Source: Flavilitoribacter nigricans DSM 23189 = NBRC 102662
Lineage (GTDB): Bacteria; Bacteroidota; Bacteroidia; Chitinophagales; Saprospiraceae
DNA: 64,000 nt
Assembly (NCBI RefSeq): GCF_002646595.1
Contig: NZ_PDUD01000022.1
Coordinates: forward strand, 124,001-188,000
Reading direction: 5' to 3'
Position 1 is the stretch's first letter. Each line of letters begins with the position of its first letter. This document shows positions 35,860 to 45,559 of the stretch, in pieces. The position numbers and the translations under genes are program-made. Below the pieces are notes generated by a model. It did not search any database and was not told the origin of the DNA. It was given only the letters and a program-made list of their open reading frames with translations.

Positions 35860-37080
35860 ATGCGTATTCAAAACATTACCAACCTATTAATAGCAATAAT
35901 ATTCCTTTTCACCGTAAGTGTCAACCCACTGAATGCCCAGGCGGTGATCCGGGGCACCATCAGCTCGATGGAAGACTGGTCCGATGAGATCTACCTGCTG
36001 GCCATTACCGACTACGACCAGCTTTTTTCGGCTACCAGTAAGGGCATTATCGACACGGTCCGGGTGGATGCTGACGGCCATTTTGTGTTTAAACTGGATC
36101 AACTTCCCTGCACCGATTGCCTCTACCGGATCGACCTCCGGCCCCGGGGTGCACGTGGCCCTACCATCTACAATGGCTCCAGCCGGGAGAACTATGCCCT
36201 TTTCGAGCTGAAAAACGGCCAGGAGTTAGAACTGAGCGGTGATGCCGAGCAGTTTACCCGCAGCCTGCGCATCCAGGGCGGCCCGGACAACTGGCAATAC
36301 CGGCCGATCCGGGAACTTCGGCAACCCGTTTATGAATTTACCGATTCGGTTTACGCCTTCTTTTCCAAACCCCATCAATTGAGCCGGCAGGCCATGGACT
36401 CCCTGCGGGAAAGCAATCTGCGGCGCATGGAGCAGCTATCCAGAGCGAATAACGAATTGCTGGCCGATTATATCGAGCGCTCTCCGAATATCTACAATAA
36501 GATCGTCGGACTATTCCATTATGATTACGACCGGAAGGCGGATAACGATCTGGCGCTGTATGAATCCGTGGCCGGGCAACTAAAGCGTGATTACGCCGCC
36601 CATCCTTATTATCAACAATTGCTCGATCAGATCTACCGCACCCGGTACGTGTTACCCGTTGGAAGTTTGGCGCCCGACCTGAAATTAACAACTCCGGATG
36701 GGGAGACCATCCCGCTGCACCAGGCCGGCACCAATCTGATCCTGATCGACTTCTGGGCCTCCTGGTGTAGCCCGTGCCGTCACGAAAACCGGGTGACCGT
36801 GAAACCTTTGTACGAGAAATTTAAAGAATACGGTTTTATGGTCTACAGCGTTTCCCTCGATGACGACTGGCAAAACTGGCGCCAGGCTATCGAACAGGAT
36901 GGGATGAGCTGGATCAATGTTTCCGATCTCAAAGGCCAGGGATCGCCGGTGTATGGCACCTACAAGATTGAGGCGCTACCGACGACTTACCTTATCGACA
37001 AAGCGGATCTGCGGATTATTGGCAAAAATATCCGGGGGGAGGAGTTGCAGCAGTTTGTGGCGGAATATTATAAGTTTTGA
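35860..37080 (+). CDS. TlpA-family thioredoxin with N-terminal DUF4369-like domain
   Basis: A 406-residue exported protein: signal peptide (NLLIAIIFLFTVSVNPLNAQ), DUF4369-like beta domain (~28-130), a helical linker with many charged residues, and a C-terminal redoxin domain. The latter reads GSLAPDLKLTTPDGETIPL, FWASWCSPCRHE (Cys303, Cys306) and EALPTTYLIDKADLRIIGKNIRGEEL. These proteins keep periplasmic thiols reduced or mature cytochromes in Bacteroidota. It reads divergently from the DUF418 gene, and palindromic repeats follow its stop codon. Confidence 0.9.
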   Translation: MRIQNITNLLIAIIFLFTVSVNPLNAQAVIRGTISSMEDWSDEIYLLAITDYDQLFSATSKGIIDTVRVDADGHFVFKLDQLPCTDCLYRIDLRPRGARGPTIYNGSSRENYALFELKNGQELELSGDAEQFTRSLRIQGGPDNWQYRPIRELRQPVYEFTDSVYAFFSKPHQLSRQAMDSLRESNLRRMEQLSRANNELLADYIERSPNIYNKIVGLFHYDYDRKADNDLALYESVAGQLKRDYAAHPYYQQLLDQIYRTRYVLPVGSLAPDLKLTTPDGETIPLHQAGTNLILIDFWASWCSPCRHENRVTVKPLYEKFKEYGFMVYSVSLDDDWQNWRQAIEQDGMSWINVSDLKGQGSPVYGTYKIEALPTTYLIDKADLRIIGKNIRGEELQQFVAEYYKF

Positions 37081-37127
37081 GCGTTACGTTTTCGTACCGC
37101 CGGCTCCCAATTGTCCGATGGATGTTT

Positions 37128-37218
37128 GCCGACTGGAAGTCGGCATTACGATTGACAATGTTTGCCGACTGGAAGTCGGCATTGCGATCGATGAATGACT
37201 TGCCGACTGGAAGTCGGC
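37128..37218. repeat. Three 17-bp palindromes at the 3' end of a permease gene
   Basis: GCCGACTGGAAGTCGGC occurs at 37128, 37164 and 37202 (stem of 7 bp, 3-base loop). The last copy ends 6 bp beyond the minus-strand stop codon of the permease. The same palindrome forms the 29-bp-period array at 39817-39978. Confidence 0.9.
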
Positions 37219-37224
37219 ATTACT

Positions 37225-39801
37225 TTACTCTTTCAAACACCTGACCGGATCAACCCGGGCGGCCCGCAGGGTCTGCAATCCTATCGTTAGCCAGGCAATA
37301 GTCATCACCAGAATGGCCGGTAGGAGGAAGTACCACCACTCCAGGTCAATGTGCAGATGGAATCGGTTTAGCCAGTTTGCCGCCAGCCAGTAACTGATCG
37401 GCAGGGCCACCACGATGGCCAGGGCTACCACTTTGGTAAAATCGCCGGTCAGTATCTTAATGACCCCAAAAACACTGGCTCCCAGCACCTTTCGGATCCC
37501 AATCTCTTTCCTCCGCCGGTCGGCCGCGAACATGGCGAGCCCCAATAAACCCAGACAGGAAATGATGATGGCCAGGGCCGCAAAATACCTGGATAATACA
37601 GCTACTCTTCGCTCCGAGATGTACAGTTGCTGGTAGTCTTCGTCCATAAATTTAAAATCAAAAACCAGTCCGGGATAGTAGGCTTCGTACACCGATCTGA
37701 CCTGAGCGATCGTCTCTTGCTCAAGACCGGCCTGTATTTTCAACGATAACCTGGGGGCGTACTCCAGGGGCGCCAACAGTAATACGCAGGGCTTCACAGT
37801 CTCGTAAAATGACTCGAAGTGAAAATCCTCAACGACACCCACAATCTGTCTTTCATCGCCATTTACCAGGATGCGCTTATTCATCGGTTCTTTCAATCCC
37901 ATTTGTCGAACGGCTTCTTCGTTCAGGATCACCTGATCAGGAGAACCGAATGATTCGGAGAATGGCTGTCCATCGACCATCTGAATATCCAAAGTTTCGA
38001 GCAGGCCGTACCCCAGCCAGAAGGTGGAAAAAAAAGTTTGGTTATCCGGAGACTTGCCTTCCCAATCGATCGCATTGGTACCGCCAAGTTGTTTTCCGGC
38101 CTTCAGGTTTCCTCCTCCCACGGAAGTTACACCGGGTATTCTTTTGAGATCGTCCGTAAAGGATGCGCCGGGCTGTTCCACGTCAAAATAAATTACGTGA
38201 TCCCGGTTGTAGCCCAATTGGGTACCGGACTGGATAAAATCGATTTGCCGGTATACCACAATAACGGACACGATCAAAAGCGTGGAGATAGCGAACTGGA
38301 ACAGGATCAACCCTTTTCGCACCCACAATTCGCCGACTGATGCCCGTACCCGACCCTTTAGCACCGCCACCGCCCGGTGACCGGACAGGAAAAAAGCAGG
38401 ATAAGTCCCGGCCAGCAAACCGGTCAGTAAGGTAATGCCCAACAAACCCAACAGCAGGCCCGGAGCCAGTCCCAGTTGTAATGCTTTTCCGGTAAGTTTA
38501 TTGAATTGGGGGATGAACAATACAATTAACAAAAGTGCTACCAGAAAAGATAAAAAGGCCACCAGCATCGATTCGCTCAGGTATTGCAGCACCAGTTGAC
38601 CACGACCGGCACCTACCACTTTTTTAACGCCAACTTCTTTCACTTTGGTGGAAGCCTTTGCGGTCGAAAGGTTCATGAAGTTCACACAAGCTATTACCAA
38701 AATGAACAGCGCAATGATCAAGAACAGTCGGACATATTCGATCCGTCCACCCGCTACCTGACCGTTTTCGTAGCGGTTGTACAGGTATCGATCCGAATAC
38801 CGCTGCAGACTTAAGGTGGCGTTGGAGTCTTCAATTTTAGAATCGAGAAATGCACTCACCTTGGAGCGAAGCGGATCGGCTGGGACATTTTCCTGTAGGC
38901 GCACGAAGGAGCGGGGACTACTATTAGCCCAATTCTCCTGCGGAAAATATTCCAGGTACCAGTCATAATTCAGAACGAGGTCGAACTGATCGGTAGCGGT
39001 GGCCGGCAAATCGGCAAAGACCCCAGAAACTACACAGGAGCCACTGATACTTTCCGTTTGCCAGTCCAGGGTTTTTCCCAGAGCATTCTCCGGATTTTGG
39101 AATAAATTGACGGCCAGCGCCTCCGAAATGACCACATGGTTCTTCTGGGTAAATAGTTCTTCCGAATTACCCTGCAATAGTGGATAAGGAAATACCCGAA
39201 AAAAATCCGGCGAAGCATACTGCCCGGCCGCTTTCAGTCGATTGTCCTCGACCGCAATAACTCCTTTCCCGACATTAAAAGTTGCAGGGATTACCGATAC
39301 GGCAAACTGAATTTCGGGTATTTCATCCTCTAATGCGCCGGCCAGGGGACCGGGCGTAGCCTCAATGGTCTCCCGGCCCGTGGGGCTATCCACCGTTTGT
39401 AGTACCTGATAGATCTGCTCGTCGTGCTCCAGAAATTTATCGATCCGAATCTCATCGTACACCCAGAGGCATATCAGAAATACACAGGCCAGGCCGGTAG
39501 ACAAACCCGTTAGATTGATAAAAAAACTGCTTTTATGGCGCATAAAACCGCGCCAGCTGATCAGTAGGTTGTGTCGCAACATTGCTCCTTGAAGATTTGG
39601 ATTACGGTTAAATGACCTGATGAAATCCGGCCGAAAATGCCACAGCACCTGCCGGACAAAATACCAGTTCGCCCGCCGGGGAGCCCGTTCGTATTCCTGT
39701 TCGAATAATTCGATCAGGTCGCCCTCGATCTCCTCGAGATAATCCTCGCGGCAAAACCAGCGCAGGAAACGAAGTGCATTTTTAGGTGGTTGTTTGGCCA
39801 T
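37225..39801 (-). CDS. FtsX-like permease with prefix domain, second gene of a PadR unit
   Basis: An 858-residue permease. I chose ATG 39801 (MAKQPPKNALRFLRWFC); upstream in-frame sequence is a translation of the 29-bp palindrome array. The prefix RFLRWFCREDYLEEIEGD matches the upstream permease almost residue for residue. Core features: helix FFINLTGLSTGLACVFLICLWV, loop TKVKEVGVKKVVGAGRGQLVLQYL, loop RRKEIGIRKVLGASVFGVIKIL and C-terminal ARVDPVRCLKE. It lies downstream of permease 39980-42583 and PadR 42583-42909 on the same strand, so all three may be one operon interrupted by the palindrome array. Confidence 0.92.
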   Translation of the reverse strand: MAKQPPKNALRFLRWFCREDYLEEIEGDLIELFEQEYERAPRRANWYFVRQVLWHFRPDFIRSFNRNPNLQGAMLRHNLLISWRGFMRHKSSFFINLTGLSTGLACVFLICLWVYDEIRIDKFLEHDEQIYQVLQTVDSPTGRETIEATPGPLAGALEDEIPEIQFAVSVIPATFNVGKGVIAVEDNRLKAAGQYASPDFFRVFPYPLLQGNSEELFTQKNHVVISEALAVNLFQNPENALGKTLDWQTESISGSCVVSGVFADLPATATDQFDLVLNYDWYLEYFPQENWANSSPRSFVRLQENVPADPLRSKVSAFLDSKIEDSNATLSLQRYSDRYLYNRYENGQVAGGRIEYVRLFLIIALFILVIACVNFMNLSTAKASTKVKEVGVKKVVGAGRGQLVLQYLSESMLVAFLSFLVALLLIVLFIPQFNKLTGKALQLGLAPGLLLGLLGITLLTGLLAGTYPAFFLSGHRAVAVLKGRVRASVGELWVRKGLILFQFAISTLLIVSVIVVYRQIDFIQSGTQLGYNRDHVIYFDVEQPGASFTDDLKRIPGVTSVGGGNLKAGKQLGGTNAIDWEGKSPDNQTFFSTFWLGYGLLETLDIQMVDGQPFSESFGSPDQVILNEEAVRQMGLKEPMNKRILVNGDERQIVGVVEDFHFESFYETVKPCVLLLAPLEYAPRLSLKIQAGLEQETIAQVRSVYEAYYPGLVFDFKFMDEDYQQLYISERRVAVLSRYFAALAIIISCLGLLGLAMFAADRRRKEIGIRKVLGASVFGVIKILTGDFTKVVALAIVVALPISYWLAANWLNRFHLHIDLEWWYFLLPAILVMTIAWLTIGLQTLRAARVDPVRCLKE

Positions 39802-39816
39802 GGTTGATATTGTATT

Positions 39817-39978
39817 GCCGACTTCCAGTCGGCATGCATCGTACCGCCGACTTCCAGTCGGCGTGCATCGTACCACCGACTGGAAGTCGGTGTGTGCCGT
39901 ACCATCGACTGGAAGTTGGTGTATGCCGCACCACCGACTGGAAGTCGGTGTGTGCCGTATCGCCGACTGGAAGTCGGC
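39817..39978. repeat. Six palindromes with exact 29-bp period between two permease genes
   Basis: The 17-bp palindrome occurs at 39817, 39846, 39875, 39904, 39933 and 39962, each 29 bp after the last. The first two have TCC loops (GCCGACTTCCAGTCGGC), the last four GGA loops; copies 3-5 have compensating changes in the outer stem base pair (ACC...GGT). The array ends 1 bp from the stop codon of permease 39980-42583 and begins 15 bp upstream of the start of permease 37225-39801. Confidence 0.95.
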
Positions 39979-39979
39979 G

Positions 39980-42583
39980 TTACTGCAGGGATTCGACCGG
40001 GTTGGCCCGTGCCGCCCGCAGACTTTGCAGACCAACGGTAAGCAGAGAAATAATCAGCGCCGGCAGCGCCACCAACAGAAATACCCACCACTTGATCTCG
40101 ATGCGGTACGCAAAACCATCCAGCCAACGCTGCATGGCCAACCACGCGATCGGAACGGCGAGCAGCAGGGCGATCGCTACCAGTCGGAGGAAATCTTTGG
40201 ACAGCAGCTCCACCAGCTTCAGGGCGGAAGCTCCCAGCACCTTGCGGATACCGATCTCCCGGGTCCGTTGCACGATCTGGAAGGATACCAGTCCGAAAAG
40301 CCCCATACAGGCAATAAAGAGAGCCAGGAAAGTAAAGATCGAAAAGGCCTGCCCCAGTCGTTTTTCCGACGCGTAGAGCTGATCGTAGGATGCATCGAGG
40401 AAGCGGTACTCGAAGGGCGTTCGGGGAGCCGCCCGTTCGAATACTCCCAGGACGAAAGCCAGGGTATGTTGCAGATCATCCGTATTGAGTTTTACCGCCA
40501 GATTGCCGAAGCGCGTCGGTTGGTTCTGCGGATGCCGGAATTTGAGGAAAAGCGGTTCGATCTTCAGATCCATGGGCTGAAAGTGAAAATCCTCCACTAC
40601 CCCGATCACCTGACCGTCGCGAAAGGACTTTCCGATAGCGGTCTCCGGGGTCCAGCCGATGGCTTGTACTGCCGATTCGTTCAGCAAATAACTCTGGGTC
40701 GAATCCGTTGGGAAAGCCGTCGAAAAGTTGCGCCCGGCGGCCAGCGGAATCTCGTACAGATCCAGGAATTCCTCATCCACAAAGTAGCGGTAGCAGTACA
40801 GGTTTTGAGTTTTATCGTTGCCTTCCCATTGATCCACGATCCCCTGGTTGCCGGTATTGAGGATCAGGTTATTGGAGACACTTACTTTCTGGATACCCGG
40901 ATGCGCCAGCAACTCACTGCGGATACTGCTCATTTTGCGATCCACCTGTTCGCTAAAGAAAGGCACATAAGCGATCTGATCCCGGTTGTAGCCCAGTTTT
41001 TTGTGCTGAATGTACTGCAGCTGCTGGTAGACCACCACACTGCTGACCGCCAGCACAACCGCCGCCGTAAACTGTCCGACGATCAGTACGTTGCGCAGCG
41101 AAATACCCTGCCGGAAACTTCCCGCCAGTTTCCGCTGGAACGCCTGTACCGGCGATAAAGCCGACAGGACCAGCGAGGGATACAATCCGGAAAGGCCACC
41201 GATGAGAATGGCCGTCAAAAGCAGTCCGGTCAGCAACCAGCCGCTACCGACGACATCGAAAGGAATGGATTGGTCCAGCAGATGATTAAAACCCGGCAAC
41301 AGGAGGTACGCCAGTCCCACAGCCAGTACGAAACTAAACAACGTAAGCATAAACGACTCTCCGAGTAACTGACCGACCAGTTGTTGCCGTTCAGCCCCCA
41401 TCACTTTGCGAACGCCCACTTCCTTCACCCGTCTTACCGATCTGGCCGTGGCGAGATTCATATAATTGATCGACGCCAACAGCAGTATGATCAGTCCGAT
41501 CGCGCCCAGCAGATAAACGTAACGAATATCTCCGTTCACCCCCATTTCCATGTTGATACGGGAACGCAGGTGAATATCCAGCAGCGGTTGCAGAAAGAAT
41601 TCGGCCCGAAAAGGCAGGTTTTTGTACGCGGCCTCCACCTCATCGTCAAATAGGGCCATCCGCTTTTCCAGTTCCCGGTGATCAGCACCTTCGGCCAGCC
41701 GCAGGTAGGTGCGATAATTGTTGCTGGACCACCGACCGACGTCTGACTCGAAATAGTAAATATTCCCGATGGGAAGGATGGCATCGTAGGCAAAATGCTG
41801 GTTCCCGGGCGGATCCGCAAAAACACCCCGCACGGTCAGCGGACGTTCGTCGTTGAGTTTGAGCGTCTGTCCGAGCGGATCGGCGGAACCAAAGTGTTTT
41901 TCGGCCAGCGACCGGCTCAGCAGGATAGTTTCCGGATCGGAAAGCGCTTCGGGCCCCTGACCCTGCAGGATCGGGATCGTGAAGATGTCGAATGCCTTAT
42001 CATCCGCATACAGTAGCTGGGAGGAAAGATATTCGTCTTCCCGGTACAATAGCCCCTGCTCTACCGTTAAGGTTGCGGCCGCTTCCACCTCCGGAAAGTT
42101 CGCCTGAAGGGCGGGTGCAAGCGGTTCGGGAGTGACGGCAAATTCATCCGTGCCGCGAAAGACATTTCCCTCCTGCCGCTGGGCCACGCGGTAGATCCGG
42201 TCGGCGTTTTCGTGCTGCCAGTCGTAACTCTGTTCGTACTGGAGATAAAGCGCGATCAGGATGAAGCAACTCAGACCGATGGTGAGCCCCGAAAGGTTGA
42301 TCAGGGTATACATGCGTTGCCGGAGCAGGTTTCTCCAGGCTATTTTTAAATAATGTCGGTACATGCTGGTATAGATTAGCGGGTGATTGGAAAGCGAACG
42401 AATGAAATCCGGGCGAAAATGCAGCAGTACCTGCCAGGTAAATTTCCAGCCGGACCAGCGGGGAGCATCGGCGTATTGCTGCTCGAAGACCTCGATCAGA
42501 TCGCCTTCGATCTCTTCGAGGTAGTCTTCCCGGCAGAACCAGCGCAGGAATCGCAGGGCGGTTTTGGGTGGTTGGGGTGTCAT
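39980..42583 (-). CDS. PadR-linked FtsX-like permease with N-terminal prefix domain
   Basis: An 867-residue permease. Prefix TALRFLRWFCREDYLEEIEGD (~8-28), then helix NLSGLTIGLSCFILIALYL, MacB-like periplasmic domains, loop RRVKEVGVRKVMGAERQQLVGQLL, loop RTREIGIRKVLGASALKLVELLS and C-terminal ARANPVESLQ. Its ATG overlaps the PadR stop codon by one base. It is followed on the same strand by a second permease beyond a palindrome array; the prefix domains of the two are nearly identical, suggesting duplication. No ATPase gene is present. Confidence 0.93.
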   Translation of the reverse strand: MTPQPPKTALRFLRWFCREDYLEEIEGDLIEVFEQQYADAPRWSGWKFTWQVLLHFRPDFIRSLSNHPLIYTSMYRHYLKIAWRNLLRQRMYTLINLSGLTIGLSCFILIALYLQYEQSYDWQHENADRIYRVAQRQEGNVFRGTDEFAVTPEPLAPALQANFPEVEAAATLTVEQGLLYREDEYLSSQLLYADDKAFDIFTIPILQGQGPEALSDPETILLSRSLAEKHFGSADPLGQTLKLNDERPLTVRGVFADPPGNQHFAYDAILPIGNIYYFESDVGRWSSNNYRTYLRLAEGADHRELEKRMALFDDEVEAAYKNLPFRAEFFLQPLLDIHLRSRINMEMGVNGDIRYVYLLGAIGLIILLLASINYMNLATARSVRRVKEVGVRKVMGAERQQLVGQLLGESFMLTLFSFVLAVGLAYLLLPGFNHLLDQSIPFDVVGSGWLLTGLLLTAILIGGLSGLYPSLVLSALSPVQAFQRKLAGSFRQGISLRNVLIVGQFTAAVVLAVSSVVVYQQLQYIQHKKLGYNRDQIAYVPFFSEQVDRKMSSIRSELLAHPGIQKVSVSNNLILNTGNQGIVDQWEGNDKTQNLYCYRYFVDEEFLDLYEIPLAAGRNFSTAFPTDSTQSYLLNESAVQAIGWTPETAIGKSFRDGQVIGVVEDFHFQPMDLKIEPLFLKFRHPQNQPTRFGNLAVKLNTDDLQHTLAFVLGVFERAAPRTPFEYRFLDASYDQLYASEKRLGQAFSIFTFLALFIACMGLFGLVSFQIVQRTREIGIRKVLGASALKLVELLSKDFLRLVAIALLLAVPIAWLAMQRWLDGFAYRIEIKWWVFLLVALPALIISLLTVGLQSLRAARANPVESLQ

Positions 42584-42909
42584 TAGCCGAAAGTGATTTT
42601 GGGGATCTTCTGGTACATACTGGTGCGGAGCTCGTACTGGCGGTCCAGGGCACGTTTGCCCATAAAGGTGATCACGTAGTACTTTTTGCGCCGCCCTCCC
42701 CTATCGTTGGTGATACCTCCGAAACGGGATTCCACCAATCCTTTTTCCTTCATGCGCTTCAGGGCGACGTGTACGGCGCTGATGTTGATCTTTTTATCCA
42801 GATGCTCTTCCAGGGCATCTTTGATGGATACCCCGTAGGCCTCATCGTGCTGGGCGGCAACGGTGAGCAGAACTAATTCTTCAAATTCTCCCAGAGAGGG
42901 TGGTTTCAT
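42583..42909 (-). CDS. PadR-family transcriptional regulator
   Basis: A 108-residue PadR protein: LGEFEELVLLTVAAQHDEAYGVSIKDAL, recognition helix NISAVHVALKRMKEKGLVESRFG and wing GGRRKKYYV. It is more distant from the two PadR proteins at 30.6-31.8 kb than these are from each other. Its TAA overlaps the start of the permease. It probably controls both permeases downstream. Direct and inverted repeats at 42919-43005 lie in its promoter. Confidence 0.93.
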   Translation of the reverse strand: MKPPSLGEFEELVLLTVAAQHDEAYGVSIKDALEEHLDKKINISAVHVALKRMKEKGLVESRFGGITNDRGGRRKKYYVITFMGKRALDRQYELRTSMYQKIPKITFG

Positions 42910-42918
42910 GGCTTCGTT

Positions 42919-43005
42919 ATTTACTTAACAATTATAAAAGTAATGGTTATATTCACATTTGTCAAGTAAATGCCCGATTATTATTTTCACTTTTGTTAAG
43001 CAAAT
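42919..43005 (-). promoter_or_regulatory. Three TTGTTAAGTAAAT-type boxes upstream of padR
   Basis: ATTTACTTAACAAT (42919-42932, reverse orientation), ATTTGTCAAGTAAAT (42957-42971) and TTTTGTTAAGCAAAT (42991-43005). The two same-orientation copies start 34 bp apart; the first copy starts 10 bp from the PadR ATG. An operator for the encoded PadR is likely. Confidence 0.6.
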
Positions 43006-43124
43006 GGATTGAATACGGGGTAAATAGGAGCTAATTGGACTGGAAAGGATGGAATAAATCAGTTGTTTTACAGGGCTGCCGAAAGGAAGTAAAGCCCCGA
43101 AATGCCAGCCCTGACGGTAATATT

Positions 43125-43172
43125 AATCTCCCAACCGGCCCATATTCTCGCGGTTCTACCGATCGGGAGACT
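43125..43172 (-). terminator. Possible transcript-end hairpin of the PL8 gene
   Basis: AATCTCCCAACCGG and CCGATCGGGAGACT pair with one or two mismatches around a 20-base loop, 14 bp past the PL8 stop codon on the minus strand. No strong T-tract. Confidence 0.3.
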
Positions 43173-43185
43173 AAGGTAGGTACGA

Positions 43186-45351
43186 TCAGAACCGCAGCGT
43201 CACACTTTTGCCGGCGTATACGTCCTGCGGCAATTCAACAATAAACAGGGTTTCATTATTTGTCTTATCCGGATAAGTCACAAAGTGATCCCCTTTACTT
43301 TCGTAGATACCCGATACCCGGAGCATGATCCGCCCTAATTTCCGGGAAGGATCGGCCAGACTCAGTTCCGTAATGCGATCGCCGTCCAGTTTGGCCATCG
43401 CCATGCCCTGACTGTCCATACTGATCTCCAGGCCTTCGCTCAGTTGTACCGATCCGGCCTGATAAAAAGCCAGTTGCGCCAGCTTGAGTTTATTGCTCTT
43501 TACGGCCTGCACCGTTGCGGAATTCGCCAGGATCTCGATCCCGCGCTGATCCCGGCTGGTACGGGCCAGTTCTTCCTCGCTTACATCCGGCACTACGATA
43601 TACTGGTAGCCGGCATTATTCGGTCGCTCCCCGTGATCGAACCAAAGGGTAAATACCTCCTCGCTGACGAGCTCTTCCGAAATGTTCTTCTGATCGGTGA
43701 TATCGGACCAGCGACCCGTTTCCGTCTGATTGGACAGGTTGATATCTACCGGCTCCGGAAACAGATAGCCGACGCGATCCTGGTAGGCCCACTCGAGATC
43801 TTTCAGTTCGTGGTCCCCTCTCGCCAGTGTTTGTACCCGCCCATCCTGCTGGACCCGCACATCACTCCGCATCATGACCTGATTGATGGTGGTAGCCACC
43901 GGCAGGCGTTTCCGGGAATTAATATCCGTGCCCAGGCAGACGTATTCGTCGTCAAAGAAAAACCAGGCTTTTTTCGCCGTGATACCGTCGTGCGGACTGC
44001 GGAAATCAAAAGCGACCGCCCCGTAGAGCTCATCCGTTACCGCGCCGACGAAGTCGGTCAGGCCGTCGAGTTGAATGATATCGATCCCGTGCAGTTCCGG
44101 TTTTTGCAGGATGGTCGTCCCGGAAATGCGCTGCCAGTCGTACACCGGCCAGATATCGTGGTATTCGTCGCCTTTGAGCATGAGGTAATTGGTCCCGTCC
44201 GCGCGGTGGTGCGTGGTTTTACCGGGGCCGTTGTAGGGTTCTTCCATATTCCGGTTGCGCGTGGAATACATCCGGACGGTGGTGTAAAAATTGGGCCGCT
44301 GAAAGACGAAATGCTCCGTTTGCCAGAAAAACTTGGCAAAAGAGCGACTGGGTTCGATCTCTCCTTTCCGCAGTTTCAGGACCTCTTCCAGTTCCTCCTT
44401 CCGGTAATCGGTCCCGGCCAGCAGGCGTTCGATCTCCACCAGTCCCTTGGGTTGAAAAGTTGATCTATTGGAGATGGAACGGTTCTTCACACTGATGTCT
44501 TCGTAGATGCCGTAAACCAGCTGTTTACAGATGCCGTCGAGATAATAATCTACCAGCTGATTGATCTTCTCCCGGGAAAAAGCGTATCGGGTGCCCGCCA
44601 CGTAATAGGACCATTCACCGAAAGCATTGGCGTATTTTCCGTAACCGTAGGAAGTAGTATTGTTCACCCGGTCCACCCGGTGGTGAAAGCTGTAATCGTG
44701 CTGGATCCCCCGGCTGCCCGTGCTGAACTTCAGCTCCCCTTCAATGATCCGGATCACCTCGTCGAAGGCTTCCTTTTGGGCGGTGAACAACAGGTTTTTA
44801 GCCAGGATGCCCGCAATTACGATCCGGTCTCCGCTGGGTCGCGCACCGGAAGCATTCATATGGGCCCGTCCAATCATGGGCTGGGCTTTTTCAACCAGAT
44901 CTTTCGGAAGTTCGTCGCCGATCACCAGCATCAGATTGACCAGGTTGGTGGGGGTACTGATCTGGTTGTTGTGCCAGTTGTCGCCGAAAAAGTCATTATC
45001 AACCCAGTATTTGAGCAACAGGATGATCTGCTCTTTCAGCTCGGCACTGCGGTAGTAGGCGGAGGAATTCGTTTTGTAGGCTTTTGCCAGATAAACCAGA
45101 TCGGAAGTATGCCGCCGGTGGGGGAAACCCGCCCGCCGGCTCAAGTCCGAATAATCGATACCGGCAAAACTGCCGTCTTCCTGAACGTTGGTAAGAATTT
45201 CGGCGACCCGCTCGTCGTCTATAGTCGTATTCATGACTTCGGCCACTACTCTATCTTTGATGATGGCAAAGTCATCCGCCTGGGCCGGCAGGGAGGCATT
45301 AAAGATCAAAAGAAAAAATAACGGGAGGATGGATCTAATGGTTGGTTTCAT
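43186..45351 (-). CDS. Polysaccharide lyase family 8 enzyme
   Basis: A 721-residue secreted lyase: signal peptide (ILPLFFLLIFNASLPAQ), an alpha/alpha toroid N-terminal domain, then beta domains with THHRADGTNYLMLKGDEYHDIWPVYDWQRISGTTI, a region typical of PL8. Catalytic-type residues His and Tyr lie in the segment IQHDYSFHHR...SYGYGK. PL8 enzymes cleave uronic-acid-containing chains (chondroitin, hyaluronan, xanthan, alginate-like) by beta-elimination. It is read away from an SDR gene. In this locus it would supply unsaturated uronates; the real substrate is not shown by the sequence. Confidence 0.9.
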   Translation of the reverse strand: MKPTIRSILPLFFLLIFNASLPAQADDFAIIKDRVVAEVMNTTIDDERVAEILTNVQEDGSFAGIDYSDLSRRAGFPHRRHTSDLVYLAKAYKTNSSAYYRSAELKEQIILLLKYWVDNDFFGDNWHNNQISTPTNLVNLMLVIGDELPKDLVEKAQPMIGRAHMNASGARPSGDRIVIAGILAKNLLFTAQKEAFDEVIRIIEGELKFSTGSRGIQHDYSFHHRVDRVNNTTSYGYGKYANAFGEWSYYVAGTRYAFSREKINQLVDYYLDGICKQLVYGIYEDISVKNRSISNRSTFQPKGLVEIERLLAGTDYRKEELEEVLKLRKGEIEPSRSFAKFFWQTEHFVFQRPNFYTTVRMYSTRNRNMEEPYNGPGKTTHHRADGTNYLMLKGDEYHDIWPVYDWQRISGTTILQKPELHGIDIIQLDGLTDFVGAVTDELYGAVAFDFRSPHDGITAKKAWFFFDDEYVCLGTDINSRKRLPVATTINQVMMRSDVRVQQDGRVQTLARGDHELKDLEWAYQDRVGYLFPEPVDINLSNQTETGRWSDITDQKNISEELVSEEVFTLWFDHGERPNNAGYQYIVVPDVSEEELARTSRDQRGIEILANSATVQAVKSNKLKLAQLAFYQAGSVQLSEGLEISMDSQGMAMAKLDGDRITELSLADPSRKLGRIMLRVSGIYESKGDHFVTYPDKTNNETLFIVELPQDVYAGKSVTLRF

Positions 45352-45559
45352 CGTTTTGTTTTGTTGTATTTCGTTTCGTTTTCACCTCTCAGACGAAAAA
45401 AGCTCCCCATTGCCATGGCCGATGCTCTGTAATTTGAACGACAGGCCGTTCTAAAACTGCCTACAGGTTGGTATAAGCCTGAAGCAGCTATTAACAATAC
45501 GCAGATCTTTTGCCCCGGATAGCCGTAAACTTTTACTATACCATCGGGGTTTTGGCAGT

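Noticed and set aside
37128-39978. Possible CRISPR array (palindromic repeats at regular spacing)
   Set aside because: Repeats are only 17 bp, spacers of 12 bp are themselves near-identical, and no cas gene is present.
39794-41158. 454-residue plus-strand frame beginning in the palindromes
   Set aside because: The first part is a translation of the 29-bp array, the rest is antisense to a permease.
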